From positions 1 to 39,614 of IMG/VR virus record IMGVR_UViG_3300027893_000006: DNA of 39,614 bases. One strand, given 5' to 3'. This stretch comes from a virus. Positions 16,473 to 23,880 of the stretch are shown in pieces. A program made the translations under genes and the position numbers. Position 1 is the first letter of the stretch, and each line of letters opens with the position of its first letter. The notes beneath the pieces were generated by a model, which saw only the letters and a program-made list of their open reading frames with translations, was not told where the DNA came from and did no database searches.

Positions 16473-16801
16473 CAATTTTCCTCCCAAGATTCAGATTCAA
16501 AAGATTCAAAATTATCCCATTCATCTTCATAATCTTTTGTGTTTTCTGTTCCGATTTGTAATTCTTCTAATCGTTTACGTTCTATTTTTAATGCTTCAAG
16601 AAGATTCACTAAATAATCAGCAATTAATCCAGTAAGAAAAATAGTGCTAAATTTTATAGATTCAAGAAAAGGTAAAGAAATTTTTGTTTCAAGTAAATTG
16701 GTTTCTGTAATTATTTTATTGTTTTCCCAAATTAATCTATCATTAAACCAAAAACCAGCAGGTTCATTATCATACCATGTTATTGTTATTTCTACATTCA
16801 T
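16472..16801 (-). CDS. Hypothetical protein with acidic C-terminus, 109 aa
   Basis: The N-terminal half looks beta-rich (MNVEITITWYDNEPAGFWFN), the middle is a helix (LTGLIADYLVNLLEALKIER) and the last 25 residues are very acidic with Trp and Phe (EDEWDNFESFESESWEEN). Acidic aromatic tails are known on DNA-mimic or protein-interaction proteins; that role is a guess. ATG at 16801 overlaps the nuclease stop. Confidence 0.6.
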   Translation of the reverse strand: MNVEITITWYDNEPAGFWFNDRLIWENNKIITETNLLETKISLPFLESIKFSTIFLTGLIADYLVNLLEALKIERKRLEELQIGTENTKDYEDEWDNFESFESESWEEN

Positions 16802-17514
16802 TATTCTATTCTTTCATTACAATCTTGTTTACAAACATCACATTTTTTACATTCATTAAAACTTGGAACTTTACGACATTTATTTTCTTCACCAGAAATT
16901 CTTTTTATTGTATCCCAAATAATTCTTTTTAAACTTTCATCTTGTGCTGCCTCTGAAGGAATGTCTATATTAGGAACTCCAAGTTTATAAACTATACAAC
17001 CATTAAATTCAACTCCTTTATATTTTTCAATTGCTTTTGGTAAAAGCATCATATAAAGTATTACTTGAACATGATCACTGGTTTTTGGTTGTCCAGTTTT
17101 ACAATCTTCAACAAGATAAATATTTTCCATTTCGTCTTGCATATCTTCATCTTGTCCAATAGCGACAATATCAGCTTTACCAGAAATTATTATATCATCT
17201 CCTGTTTCTTCGATTAAATCATCACCCCTCCATTCTTCTGGAATAAGATATTTACCTTTTCTTACAATTAATTTGAAAGCATTCTGATCTTCAACAAATA
17301 CTTTAAAACCAAGTCGCTCTAATCCTTCTCTTCTTTGTCTTATAAGTTGATTATGCTGAATTGTCCATTTAGCTAAATTAAAATCGCTTGGTTTTTTATC
17401 AAGAAGATAATGGGCTTTAAGCCAATATTTCCATTCACATTGTTCTTCACCAGCAACGAGTTTTGATACCCATGAAGGCCAAATAAATATTTTATCTCTC
17501 TTCTTTTTTGGCAT
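16801..17514 (-). CDS. Cas4/RecB-like PD-(D/E)XK nuclease with Cys cluster
   Basis: A 237-residue nuclease-like protein. The core has D115 in GKADIVA, E136-D-C-K139 in YLVEDCKTGQ and Q150, which matches the RecB-family exonuclease active site (D, ExK, Q). C26 near the N-terminus and C213, C222, C225, C228 and C232 near the end could hold an iron-sulfur cluster, as in Cas4 and AddB. Phage Cas4-like proteins usually work in recombination or end processing. The ATG at 17514 shares bases with the stop of the upstream disrupted gene (TAATG), favouring it over the ATG at 17526. No CRISPR array is in the window. Confidence 0.82.
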   Translation of the reverse strand: MPKKKRDKIFIWPSWVSKLVAGEEQCEWKYWLKAHYLLDKKPSDFNLAKWTIQHNQLIRQRREGLERLGFKVFVEDQNAFKLIVRKGKYLIPEEWRGDDLIEETGDDIIISGKADIVAIGQDEDMQDEMENIYLVEDCKTGQPKTSDHVQVILYMMLLPKAIEKYKGVEFNGCIVYKLGVPNIDIPSEAAQDESLKRIIWDTIKRISGEENKCRKVPSFNECKKCDVCKQDCNERIE

Positions 17515-17750
17515 TATTTCTCCCATATTATTTTAGAGTTAAATGTTCCATCTTCATTATTATATACAGGTCTTTTCATTTTATATTTAACGGCACAATT
17601 TTCACGTAAACATTTCTTTGTAGCATAATTTATTTTAAATCTCGGCCATCGAGTATTTTTATCAAACCAATAATTAAAATCCCATTTATGCCAACCGATT
17701 CAACATAGAAATTTTCCAATCCAATTTATTTTATGATTTTTACTTGTCAT
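17514..17750 (-). pseudogene. Small gene interrupted by an in-frame TGA at codon 17
   Basis: Reading from ATG 17750 gives MTSKNHKINWIGKFLC, then TGA (17702-17700), then IGWHKWDFNYWFDKNTRW and on to a TAA at 17514-17516, 78 residues in all if the TGA is read through. The part after the TGA is protein-like, Trp-rich, and ends in a TAATG overlap with the nuclease, as real genes do here. A single C-to-T change of a CGA Arg codon would explain it. It may be a recent nonsense mutation, a read-through signal or a sequencing error. TGA is a normal stop elsewhere in the window. Confidence 0.55.
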
Positions 17751-17924
17751 TTTGTATTTTATTGCTTCTTATTTAATTTTGTGCTTAAATATTGTATATA
17801 AACCAGCTTTTAAGGATAATAATAATAAACTAATGGCTTTGTATTCGCCCTGTACCGCTTTATAGGCTATATTATTAGCCTAAATGCTTATAAAACCTCT
17901 TATTCCTTAAGCTGGGAGCCCGTT
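17751..17924. other. Gap with a small hairpin and direct repeats
   Basis: This 174-base gap lacks a convincing gene. It has a perfect 6-bp stem, AGGCTA at 17864-17869 with TAGCCT at 17876-17881, and a direct repeat CAGCTTAA (minus strand) spaced 18 bases, near 17907-17932. It is richer in G+C than its surroundings, which suggests a small structured RNA or regulatory element of unknown type. Confidence 0.35.
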
Positions 17925-18227
17925 TTAAGCTGTATTTAGGCAATTATCATCATTAGTGTCTAATTGTGATATATTACCGTTTTCTTTTATTTTTAAATCT
18001 TCATAAGGAGCAGCGATCATACGATACAGTTCAAGTTTAGCACATTCAAGAATACCAATTGCAGCATTAATATTTCTATATGCTAAACCCGTTTCTTTAA
18101 TCCATTTATGAATAATTTTAGTAATGATATAATTTAAATCTCCAACTTCACATCCATCAATTATTTCAAAAAGTGAATGTAAATATGGATCAATTATTTT
18201 TCTTGATTTTTGTGCTATGTAAGGCAT
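17925..18227 (-). CDS. Conserved phage protein of the DUF6899 type
   Basis: A 100-residue protein. The pattern MPYIAQKSRKIIDPYLHSLF, GDLNYIITKII, YRNINAAIGILECAKLELYR and AAPYEDLKIKENG is one I associate with a widespread phage protein of unknown function (DUF6899). The match is from memory. It is helical and has no known catalytic residues. The ATG lies inside the end of an overlapping small frame. Confidence 0.75.
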   Translation of the reverse strand: MPYIAQKSRKIIDPYLHSLFEIIDGCEVGDLNYIITKIIHKWIKETGLAYRNINAAIGILECAKLELYRMIAAPYEDLKIKENGNISQLDTNDDNCLNTA

Positions 18228-18309
18228 TTTTATTTATTCGTCGCATTTCACTTCTCATTTTATTTTGTGTCTGTTGTTTAAAAGAATTTATTGTAAAATG
18301 TTGTTTCAT
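18190..18309 (-). CDS. Possible small basic protein, 39 aa
   Basis: A 39-residue frame begins MKQHFTINSFKQQTQNKMRS with its ATG overlapping the upstream stop as ATGA, and ends 38 bases into the next gene. The protein is basic and polar. The coupling-type start is its main support; the long overlap is against it. Confidence 0.4.
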   Translation of the reverse strand: MKQHFTINSFKQQTQNKMRSEMRRINKNALHSTKIKKNN

Positions 18310-18896
18310 TTCTTTTTACCTTTTACTATTTTTTCAATTTGTTTACAAGAAAGTTGACCGTTTAATATTTTTTCTATTTGTGTAGAAGTAAAATAATTTG
18401 ATAATTTTTCTTTTTTATTAAGTCCTTCATAAGTATTTTCAATTATATGGGTTTGTGTTTTTTGTTTCTTTTTTCTTTTAGATTTTGTCATTAATGGATT
18501 TATTTTGTTAGTTAATTTTTGAAGGTATTCTTTCTCTTTTTTCTTTTGTAATTTCTCTACTAATATTTCATGTAGATGACCCATCGTGTTGAATAAATCT
18601 GCACAAAGTAACTCTTCAATATCAAAATTTTCATATCCTTCAAATGTTATCCAAGTTTCTAACCAATGTCGAGCTTTACTTTCCATATAACTTTGTACAG
18701 GCATTCCTTTTTTCCAATTTGCTTCATCTCGTTTCAATTCGCCACTTTTAATATTATGATCACGCATAAATTGTGCAAATCGTCTGAGAACCAGCGGACT
18801 AAAACTACCAATGATATTTATTTTTTGAGTGTCATTATCTCTAAATGCACCTGTAGAAAATTTTCTAACAGCTTTTTTCTTTTTTAATTTTTTCAT
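18306..18896 (-). CDS. dATP/dGTP diphosphohydrolase-like protein
   Basis: A 196-residue protein whose first 115 residues follow the pattern of the phage dATP/dGTP diphosphohydrolase family: FSTGAFRD at 13-20, PLVLRRFAQFM, NWKKGMPVQSYMESKARHW at 60-78 and a late AD.FNTMGHLHE block at 99-110. These relatives of MazG-type enzymes hydrolyse purine dNTPs. The remaining 80 residues are basic and unmatched. The start at 18896 follows AAGGGA; reading further upstream would run into the tRNA. Together with other nucleotide enzymes it may shape the dNTP pool. Confidence 0.6.
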   Translation of the reverse strand: MKKLKKKKAVRKFSTGAFRDNDTQKINIIGSFSPLVLRRFAQFMRDHNIKSGELKRDEANWKKGMPVQSYMESKARHWLETWITFEGYENFDIEELLCADLFNTMGHLHEILVEKLQKKKEKEYLQKLTNKINPLMTKSKRKKKQKTQTHIIENTYEGLNKKEKLSNYFTSTQIEKILNGQLSCKQIEKIVKGKKK

Positions 18897-18919
18897 TATC
18901 AATTTCCCTTTATAAATTA

Positions 18920-19003
18920 TAGCCGAGACGAGAGTCGAACTCGTACACCCCAAAGGATATGGGAGCTTAAATCCCATGCGTCTGCCAATTCCGCCACTCG
19001 GCC
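18920..19003 (-). tRNA. tRNA-Leu (anticodon UAA)
   Basis: An 84-base cloverleaf is visible on the minus strand. The acceptor stem pairs GGCCGAG with CTCGGCT (one G-U at the end). The D-arm contains the Leu-like GCGGAATTGGCAGACGC. The anticodon stem TGGGA/TCCCA encloses TTTAAGC with anticodon TAA. A long variable arm and a normal T-arm (GAGTTCGACTC) follow. No CCA is encoded. It would read UUA, the commonest Leu codon in such AT-rich genes. It lies one base after the stop codon of the HNH gene. Confidence 0.93.
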
Positions 19004-19004
19004 A

Positions 19005-19466
19005 TTATTCCCTTGTATTATTATGACAACTTCTACAAAGAGTTATCATATTTTCTGGATCATTATTAGTATTATCTCTATCTATATGATGAACATCAAG
19101 TATTCTACTATATTTTTTCTTATGTTCTTTTTGTGTGATTCCACAATTTTGACAAATATAATTATCACGTTTTCGAATTTGTTCTTTTAATTTATAAATT
19201 GCTTTTGTTCGTCCATCTATATAACCAGGACTATTTTCACCCTCAACATTTCGCTTTTTACATAATTTACTTGCTGATTTTTTATGTAAACAGCCACAAC
19301 TCTTAGTATTCCCTCTTCGCAAATTATTGCTAAGAACTATTGTTTCATTCCCACAATCGCATTTACATAACCATTCAGTCATTCCCATATAATTTTGACC
19401 AAATAGTTTAATAACTATAAGCTGATTAAATCTCTGCCCTGTTAAATCTATTATTTTATTAGCCAT
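19005..19466 (-). CDS. HNH homing endonuclease, 153 aa
   Basis: A free-standing HNH endonuclease. The N-terminal domain has DLTGQRF and the zinc-type cluster C34, C36, C38, C57, C59 seen in many phage HNH proteins. The HNH core is C105/C108, DVHHIDRDNTNN with H126-H127 and C144/C147-H148. A second copy of the same family is at 29517-29969. It begins three bases after the stop of the metallophosphoesterase and ends one base before the tRNA, so it may be a mobile insertion, although no intron is seen around it. Confidence 0.9.
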   Translation of the reverse strand: MANKIIDLTGQRFNQLIVIKLFGQNYMGMTEWLCKCDCGNETIVLSNNLRRGNTKSCGCLHKKSASKLCKKRNVEGENSPGYIDGRTKAIYKLKEQIRKRDNYICQNCGITQKEHKKKYSRILDVHHIDRDNTNNDPENMITLCRSCHNNTRE

Positions 19467-19468
19467 AA

Positions 19469-20863
19469 TTATCGCATAATGAGTCCACTATAATTATCTA
19501 TGTTTACTTGAAATCTTGCAATGCAACCAGCAGTCTTATCCCATACAAAAGCCATTCCTGCTCTTTTTTGCCAATTATAACTATGAATTCTATGCCATTC
19601 GTTAGGCGGAACAAGTCCTGGTAGAAATTCAATACTCACACCTTGTTCTTCAAACATCATTGGTTTTCCACTTCCTTTACGATGTTGGTCACCGCAATGA
19701 AATTCGCAATAACGAGCTTCTTGCCAACCATTTAATCTACATTCATTTGCCATTAAAGCTGCAAGACGAACTTGTTGTCGTATAGAATGCCCATGTTCAA
19801 ATCCTAAAAGATTAACTCCAAATTTATGGAATTTATATGGTGACATACTTGCATCTATTTCAAAATTTTCATCATTATGATAATATGCTTTAAATATTCT
19901 ACTCAATGCAATTTCAGAATGTCGTGCATGATTTCCAGGAACTGATATTACTTTTACAGGAGCAATTTCTTTCATACGTTCTATGATTGCTAATCCTAAT
20001 AATTCTCCACGAAGAAAAGTATTTTTCCATGCGTCAGCCTCCGGTTGTGGGGTAAAAGATGTGGTAGTATTATAAACATTGTCAGTATGTAAGAAATCAT
20101 TCCCCATTGGAAAAATTATTCTTTCATAAGGTCCAAAAATTTTTGTTAATTCTATTAAATCATCTAAAATAGCCATTGTCATTTCTTCGGCTTTATCTGG
20201 TGTCCAATCAATATCTGCTGCTGGTTTAAAAGATCTTAAACCTAAATGCAAATCAAATAATGATATTTCAAGTTCCCGCTGATGTTTTGATTTTATTATT
20301 TCTGGCCTCTTTATAACAGGTACGATCGGTGAAGCAACTTTTATTTTTTCATATAAATCTTCAAGTGCTAATACATCTTCTTCTTTGCGTTTTAACCAAA
20401 TTTTGACTTGAAAATTTGTATATGTTTCACATTTATCTGTACCAGTATTTCTACCTCCAACTGTTACTTCCCAAGAATTTATTAGATGACGTTCTACTTC
20501 CCAAATAGACATATCAACTTCAGCAATTCGTAATGCATCTTCAACTGTTTTTATATTTAAACTTTTTGTAGTTATTATACCAATACCTTTTTCATTTTGA
20601 AAATCTTTTGATACTTCTTCTACAAAAGGTTCTTCTTGTTTTGATGAACATTTTTGTCCTTTTTTTTGTTCTTGTTGTTTTTCTCGGTATGTTTTATATA
20701 ATTTATTAAGTTTAAAATCTTGAGATATTAATCTTCTTACTGTATGATATCCGAGTTTTTTTCGTAATGCAAATCCTTGTTGCGAGAATGTTCCAGCTTC
20801 TATTTCTTTACGAATAGTCTTTTTTAATACCATTTTTTCCTTATCTGTTAAATTCCTACTCAT
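19469..20863 (-). CDS. Phage metallophosphoesterase with N-terminal helical domain, 464 aa
   Basis: A 464-residue protein. The N-terminal 60 residues look like a helix-turn-helix (RKEIEAGTFSQQGFALRKKL, then GYHTVRRLI). The calcineurin-like domain spans about 195-464 with D204-x-H206, GND at 254-256, GNH at 310-312, EHGHS at 356-360 and GDQH at 391-394. The combination is common in tailed phages; the substrate is not established. The gene ends in LIMR three bases before the HNH gene and its start overlaps the upstream stop. Confidence 0.85.
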   Translation of the reverse strand: MSRNLTDKEKMVLKKTIRKEIEAGTFSQQGFALRKKLGYHTVRRLISQDFKLNKLYKTYREKQQEQKKGQKCSSKQEEPFVEEVSKDFQNEKGIGIITTKSLNIKTVEDALRIAEVDMSIWEVERHLINSWEVTVGGRNTGTDKCETYTNFQVKIWLKRKEEDVLALEDLYEKIKVASPIVPVIKRPEIIKSKHQRELEISLFDLHLGLRSFKPAADIDWTPDKAEEMTMAILDDLIELTKIFGPYERIIFPMGNDFLHTDNVYNTTTSFTPQPEADAWKNTFLRGELLGLAIIERMKEIAPVKVISVPGNHARHSEIALSRIFKAYYHNDENFEIDASMSPYKFHKFGVNLLGFEHGHSIRQQVRLAALMANECRLNGWQEARYCEFHCGDQHRKGSGKPMMFEEQGVSIEFLPGLVPPNEWHRIHSYNWQKRAGMAFVWDKTAGCIARFQVNIDNYSGLIMR

Positions 20864-21438
20864 TATATCTCCCTTAAAATGTAATTATACTTAGTTTTAA
20901 TTTCTTCTATTTCAAATTTAGTTATTACCCCACGCCAATCTTGAACATGAATAATTAAATCCTTTGTTATAATATCGGCTAATGTATAAGGATTGCGTTC
21001 ATCATACCAATCTATAAATAATAATGCTGCTGTATTTTTATCTTGAGCAACGATTTGTTGAACTTTCCAAGGATTAGCTTGAGTATAACCAAATTGTTCA
21101 CACCATACATAAAAATAAAAATCTAAAAAATCTTCATATTTTATTGGATCATTATATTTATTTTTCATTTTTCTTTTTTCTTTTAAAATATAATAAATTA
21201 ATAATATGACATAAAAACAATTCATAGAAACAACTCCTATACCACCAATAAAACTACACCATTGATTAAGAAATGGATAATAATATAAATTCCAAATTCC
21301 CCAAGAAACAAAAAAAGTAATAGCAATAATACTCACGCCTCTTACTTTTTTATCTTTTAATAATTTAAGACAATGAAGTAAAATAAATAAACTTCCTGAT
21401 AGTTCATATATCCCATTTATAGTATCTTGCCAAATCAT
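20863..21438 (-). CDS. Membrane protein with fused soluble domain, 191 aa
   Basis: Residues 1-88 hold three hydrophobic helices (about 8-26, 35-52, 62-84) with a conserved-looking loop WGIWNLYYYPFLNQWCSF. That pattern is familiar from a small phage membrane protein of unknown function. Residues 92-191 are a separate, soluble, Trp- and Tyr-rich domain (YEDFLDFYFYVWCEQFGYTQ, then FIDWYDERNPYTLADIITKD). The two parts share one frame with no stop, so this looks like a fusion; an internal ATG at the junction could also start the second part alone. Confidence 0.65.
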   Translation of the reverse strand: MIWQDTINGIYELSGSLFILLHCLKLLKDKKVRGVSIIAITFFVSWGIWNLYYYPFLNQWCSFIGGIGVVSMNCFYVILLIYYILKEKRKMKNKYNDPIKYEDFLDFYFYVWCEQFGYTQANPWKVQQIVAQDKNTAALLFIDWYDERNPYTLADIITKDLIIHVQDWRGVITKFEIEEIKTKYNYILREI

Positions 21439-21695
21439 TATAAACTTTCTTTCTTTTTTCTTCTTTCAGTATGTAATACACCTTCTTCTTTTGCTTTTTG
21501 ATTTATATAATCTGTACTACGATAAAAATCTTCACCTATAAAAATTATATTAGCACCTGTTCCAGGACTAATTATTTTTTGCAATTTTCTTTTCCCACAA
21601 TAAGGACAAGGTTTATCTATATGATCTTTTTTTATACTATGGAAAAATTCAGTTATTTTTCCACAATTTTTACATTTATAATCATAAGCTGGCAT
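21438..21695 (-). CDS. FmdB-type zinc-ribbon protein
   Basis: An 85-residue protein matching FmdB-family zinc ribbons at its start: MPAYDYKCKNCG, then PCPYCGKRKLQKIISPG, with C8, C11, C30 and C33 as zinc ligands. The second half is polar and basic. FmdB-like ribbons are frequent in phages but lack a proven role. The start abuts the upstream small gene. Confidence 0.8.
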   Translation of the reverse strand: MPAYDYKCKNCGKITEFFHSIKKDHIDKPCPYCGKRKLQKIISPGTGANIIFIGEDFYRSTDYINQKAKEEGVLHTERRKKKESL

Positions 21696-21696
21696 G

Positions 21697-21807
21697 TTAT
21701 TTTTTTCTCCTTAGTTTTACAAAACCACTAATAGGAGCAGTTAAATTTTGTAACATTCTTTTATGTTCCATTTTTCTTTGGTAATAAGATTTCTTTTGTT
21801 TTGCCAT
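21697..21807 (-). CDS. Small basic protein, 36 aa
   Basis: A 36-residue protein, MAKQKKSYYQRKMEHKRMLQ followed by NLTAPISGFVKLRRKK. The start is fixed by the TAATG overlap with the upstream stop at 21807; the longer in-frame alternative upstream would lie inside that gene. High positive charge suggests nucleic-acid binding. Confidence 0.65.
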   Translation of the reverse strand: MAKQKKSYYQRKMEHKRMLQNLTAPISGFVKLRRKK

Positions 21808-22193
21808 TATTTTATTTTTCTTAAAAATTCTGCCATATTTTTCATTCTTGGAAGCCAAGGAAGATGAGTAAATATACAATTATCTTTTTCGCCAATAAGG
21901 ATAATTTTCTTATTCCAAGCTATTGCTAATCCTAATTCACAATGACGACCTCCTTTAGATTTTTCATCACCAATAAGTTCTATAAATAAATCACATTGTT
22001 GAACTGCTGATAAATCACGGATAGCTCTTTGTCCTGATTGATAATCTGCAATTTTTTCTTTTCCTTGATGCCAATAACTTACAACTTCAAATTCTAATTC
22101 TTCTAATTTTTTTCCTAATTCTTGAGCTTCATTATATCTTGGGTAGCTGGCAGCAATATAAATTTTCATTTTTCTTTGTATATTAATATCCAT
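21807..22193 (-). CDS. Nucleoside 2-deoxyribosyltransferase-like protein
   Basis: A 128-residue protein of the nucleoside 2-deoxyribosyltransferase family: KIYIAASYPRYNEAQELGKK at the start, a DLSAVQQCDLFIELIGD block at 60-76 and the signature KSKGGRHCELGLAIAW at 78-93 with E86 in the position of the catalytic glutamate. Such enzymes swap or remove bases on deoxynucleosides or nucleotides. In a phage this could salvage bases or destroy an unwanted nucleotide. A second ATG at 22169 would give a start closer to relatives; AGGA precedes the first. Confidence 0.75.
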   Translation of the reverse strand: MDINIQRKMKIYIAASYPRYNEAQELGKKLEELEFEVVSYWHQGKEKIADYQSGQRAIRDLSAVQQCDLFIELIGDEKSKGGRHCELGLAIAWNKKIILIGEKDNCIFTHLPWLPRMKNMAEFLRKIK

Positions 22194-22194
22194 T

Positions 22195-22539
22195 TTATAT
22201 TCCTATTGATTCAATTGAAATTTCTATATCATTAATATCAAATTGCGCTATATCATTTTTACGAATAATTCTTTTTTGTATTAAATTCCCAATAGTTAAT
22301 AATTTTCCATTATTTAAAGAATCCCAAATTCCAAAATGAGTTAATAATCCCCAACATTTTTTAGCTTGTGGGAATGTAATTTCTACCATATTAATTAAAA
22401 CATCTTCATTAAATTCTAAATCACCAGGACCCATTTCTATTCTATTGTAATTAGTGTCTTTTTTCTCAATTTCTATTAGTCCTAATTCAGATTCTTTTAA
22501 CAATCCTATATAAAAATATTTTATAGTTTTTAAATCCAT
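22195..22539 (-). CDS. Protein resembling a phage tail-associated structural family
   Basis: A 114-residue beta-rich protein. The segment ITFPQAKKCWGLLTHFGIWD, then SLNNGKLLTIGNLIQKRIIR and a D-x-x-x-F-D-I-N-D-I-E-I-S-I-E end, matches the pattern of a widespread small phage virion protein (FP.A..WG.vThvGIfD...GG.lL..g.l) from memory. If correct it is a structural protein sitting amid nucleotide-metabolism genes. The first 30 residues are shorter than I expect for that family, so the match could be partial. Confidence 0.5.
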   Translation of the reverse strand: MDLKTIKYFYIGLLKESELGLIEIEKKDTNYNRIEMGPGDLEFNEDVLINMVEITFPQAKKCWGLLTHFGIWDSLNNGKLLTIGNLIQKRIIRKNDIAQFDINDIEISIESIGI

Positions 22540-22587
22540 CTTTTTATTTTCTTTAAAATCTCTACATATTAAAAAATTTTACAATTT

Positions 22588-22848
22588 TTACAAGTTTTCA
22601 TTTTTATCATTTAACAATTTTTCATTTTCTCTACGAGTTGCTTCTAAATCAAATAATGTGTATTTTATTGCTACTTTTAAATAATCTAATAATTCTTGTA
22701 AATCATCTTTTTCATTAGATTCAATTTTTGGTTTTGATTTTGATTTTGATTTTGATTTTGTTAAAACTTCTTTATCTAACTCTTGAATTAATTCATTTAT
22801 TTGTTTTTTTACTTCTTTACGACTTAATTTTTTCTGTTCTTTAGCCAT
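22588..22848 (-). CDS. Helical protein with Ser-Lys repeat, 86 aa
   Basis: An 86-residue protein: two charged helices joined by a low-complexity linker TKSKSKSKSKPK at about 36-47. The linker is coded by about five tandem TTTTGA hexamers (22732-22765), which could vary in number by slippage. Its start shares a base with the stop of the exonuclease gene (TAATG). Function unknown. Confidence 0.65.
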   Translation of the reverse strand: MAKEQKKLSRKEVKKQINELIQELDKEVLTKSKSKSKSKPKIESNEKDDLQELLDYLKVAIKYTLFDLEATRRENEKLLNDKNENL

Positions 22849-23732
22849 TAAAATTCATCACTTTCTTTTATTTGTCCTTCTAATCCACATTGTTGACAAA
22901 GTTTTAATGTTCTAAATTCCATATTATACAACCATTCAGCTATCTTTTTTGGTTGCCAATTTCGTTGTTTCACAACTATACTATTCTTTATTTTTAATGT
23001 TATTAATTGTAAATTAATTTTAAATTTGCCAGAAGCAAAAAATTCTTCTAATCTATCAATTTCTTTTGCTGAAAATAAAGAGTAATTAGGAATATCTTTT
23101 AATTCTTTACTTTCACGTAATGCAGCAGCGATCAACGATTTACGAACTTTACCTACTCCTTTTATATTATCTACAGCATCACCAATAATAGCGAAATAAA
23201 TTTTAAGTTGCTCTGGTTTTAAACCATAAAAATTTTCTTCGATCCAAGATACTGTTCTTGGTTTATTTCGTTGTTGAAATTGAGGGATTTGAATTACTGG
23301 ATAAGGTTTGTTTCTTAATAATTGATAAAAATCTTTATCACTTGAATATATAATCACTTTTTCTATTTGAGAATATTTTTCTACTAAACTTGCAATAAGA
23401 TCATCTGCTTCAAGTTCTTCATCATAAGCACTTTCCGCAATCATATTAAGAAATTCTTTAAATTTTTCTATTCTTTCAATTGTCATAAATTTATGAGCAT
23501 CTTTTTTTCGTTTCTCTCTACGATTAGCTTTATATTCTGAATCAATTTTATATCGAAAATTATTTTTTCCTTCCCAACATAAAATAATTTCGTCTTTCCA
23601 ATATCTTCGAAATGCTTCTATACTTTTCAAGAAACCAAATTCCATACCTGTTGGTCGTCCTTCTCTTGTCATAAGATCAGGAAGTTTATAATTACAACGA
23701 TATAATTGCATCATGCTATCTAAAAGTATCAT
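22848..23732 (-). CDS. 5'-3' exonuclease / flap endonuclease
   Basis: A 294-residue protein of the FEN/5'-exonuclease family. Metal-binding residues are visible as D5 (MILLDSMMQ), E108/D110-D111 (EELEADDLIA), D132/D134 in YSSDKDFYQLL at 129-139, and a helix-hairpin-helix DNA-binding stretch GDAVDNIKGVGKVRKS. It would remove primers and flaps, complementing the DNA polymerase, which lacks this domain. I use ATG 23732 because the protein then starts on the first core strand and the upstream gene ends two bases earlier; a GTG at 23768 is possible. Confidence 0.88.
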   Translation of the reverse strand: MILLDSMMQLYRCNYKLPDLMTREGRPTGMEFGFLKSIEAFRRYWKDEIILCWEGKNNFRYKIDSEYKANRREKRKKDAHKFMTIERIEKFKEFLNMIAESAYDEELEADDLIASLVEKYSQIEKVIIYSSDKDFYQLLRNKPYPVIQIPQFQQRNKPRTVSWIEENFYGLKPEQLKIYFAIIGDAVDNIKGVGKVRKSLIAAALRESKELKDIPNYSLFSAKEIDRLEEFFASGKFKINLQLITLKIKNSIVVKQRNWQPKKIAEWLYNMEFRTLKLCQQCGLEGQIKESDEF

Positions 23733-23733
23733 T

Positions 23734-23880
23734 TTATTTTCCCACAAATACTTTTCTCTGTTTACCACAATTAGAACATCGTTTTCTTTTTGGAGTATAT
23801 TGATAAATTTTTACTGGCTTTCCTATTCTCATTGCGTTTAAACAACGACAATATAACTTGCCTATTTTATAATCTTTCAT
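23734..23880 (-). CDS. Small zinc-ribbon protein, 48 aa
   Basis: A 48-residue protein that starts with ATGA overlap on the reductase stop and ends TAAAATG at the exonuclease start. Cysteines at 11, 13, 35 and 38 (YCRC and CSNCGK) form a likely zinc ribbon, followed by a basic tail. The perfect packing between two certain genes is strong support. Confidence 0.72.
   Translation of the reverse strand: MKDYKIGKLYCRCLNAMRIGKPVKIYQYTPKRKRCSNCGKQRKVFVGK

Noticed and set aside
16801-17514. Cas4 as part of a CRISPR system
   Set aside because: No CRISPR repeats or other cas genes were seen; isolated Cas4-like nucleases are common in phages.
17700-17702. Selenocysteine or general recoding of TGA
   Set aside because: TGA ends many clear genes in the window, no selenocysteine hairpin is evident after the codon, and a CGA-to-TGA mutation is simpler.
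18306-18896. Part of a 2-aminoadenine (Z-genome) system
   Set aside because: The diphosphohydrolase-like protein resembles relatives of MazZ, but no PurZ or DatZ homologue is present in the window.
18897-18977. N-terminal extension of the dATP/dGTP-hydrolase-like gene
   Set aside because: The extension is read through the tRNA gene; the ATG at 18896 with AAGGGA upstream is a better start.
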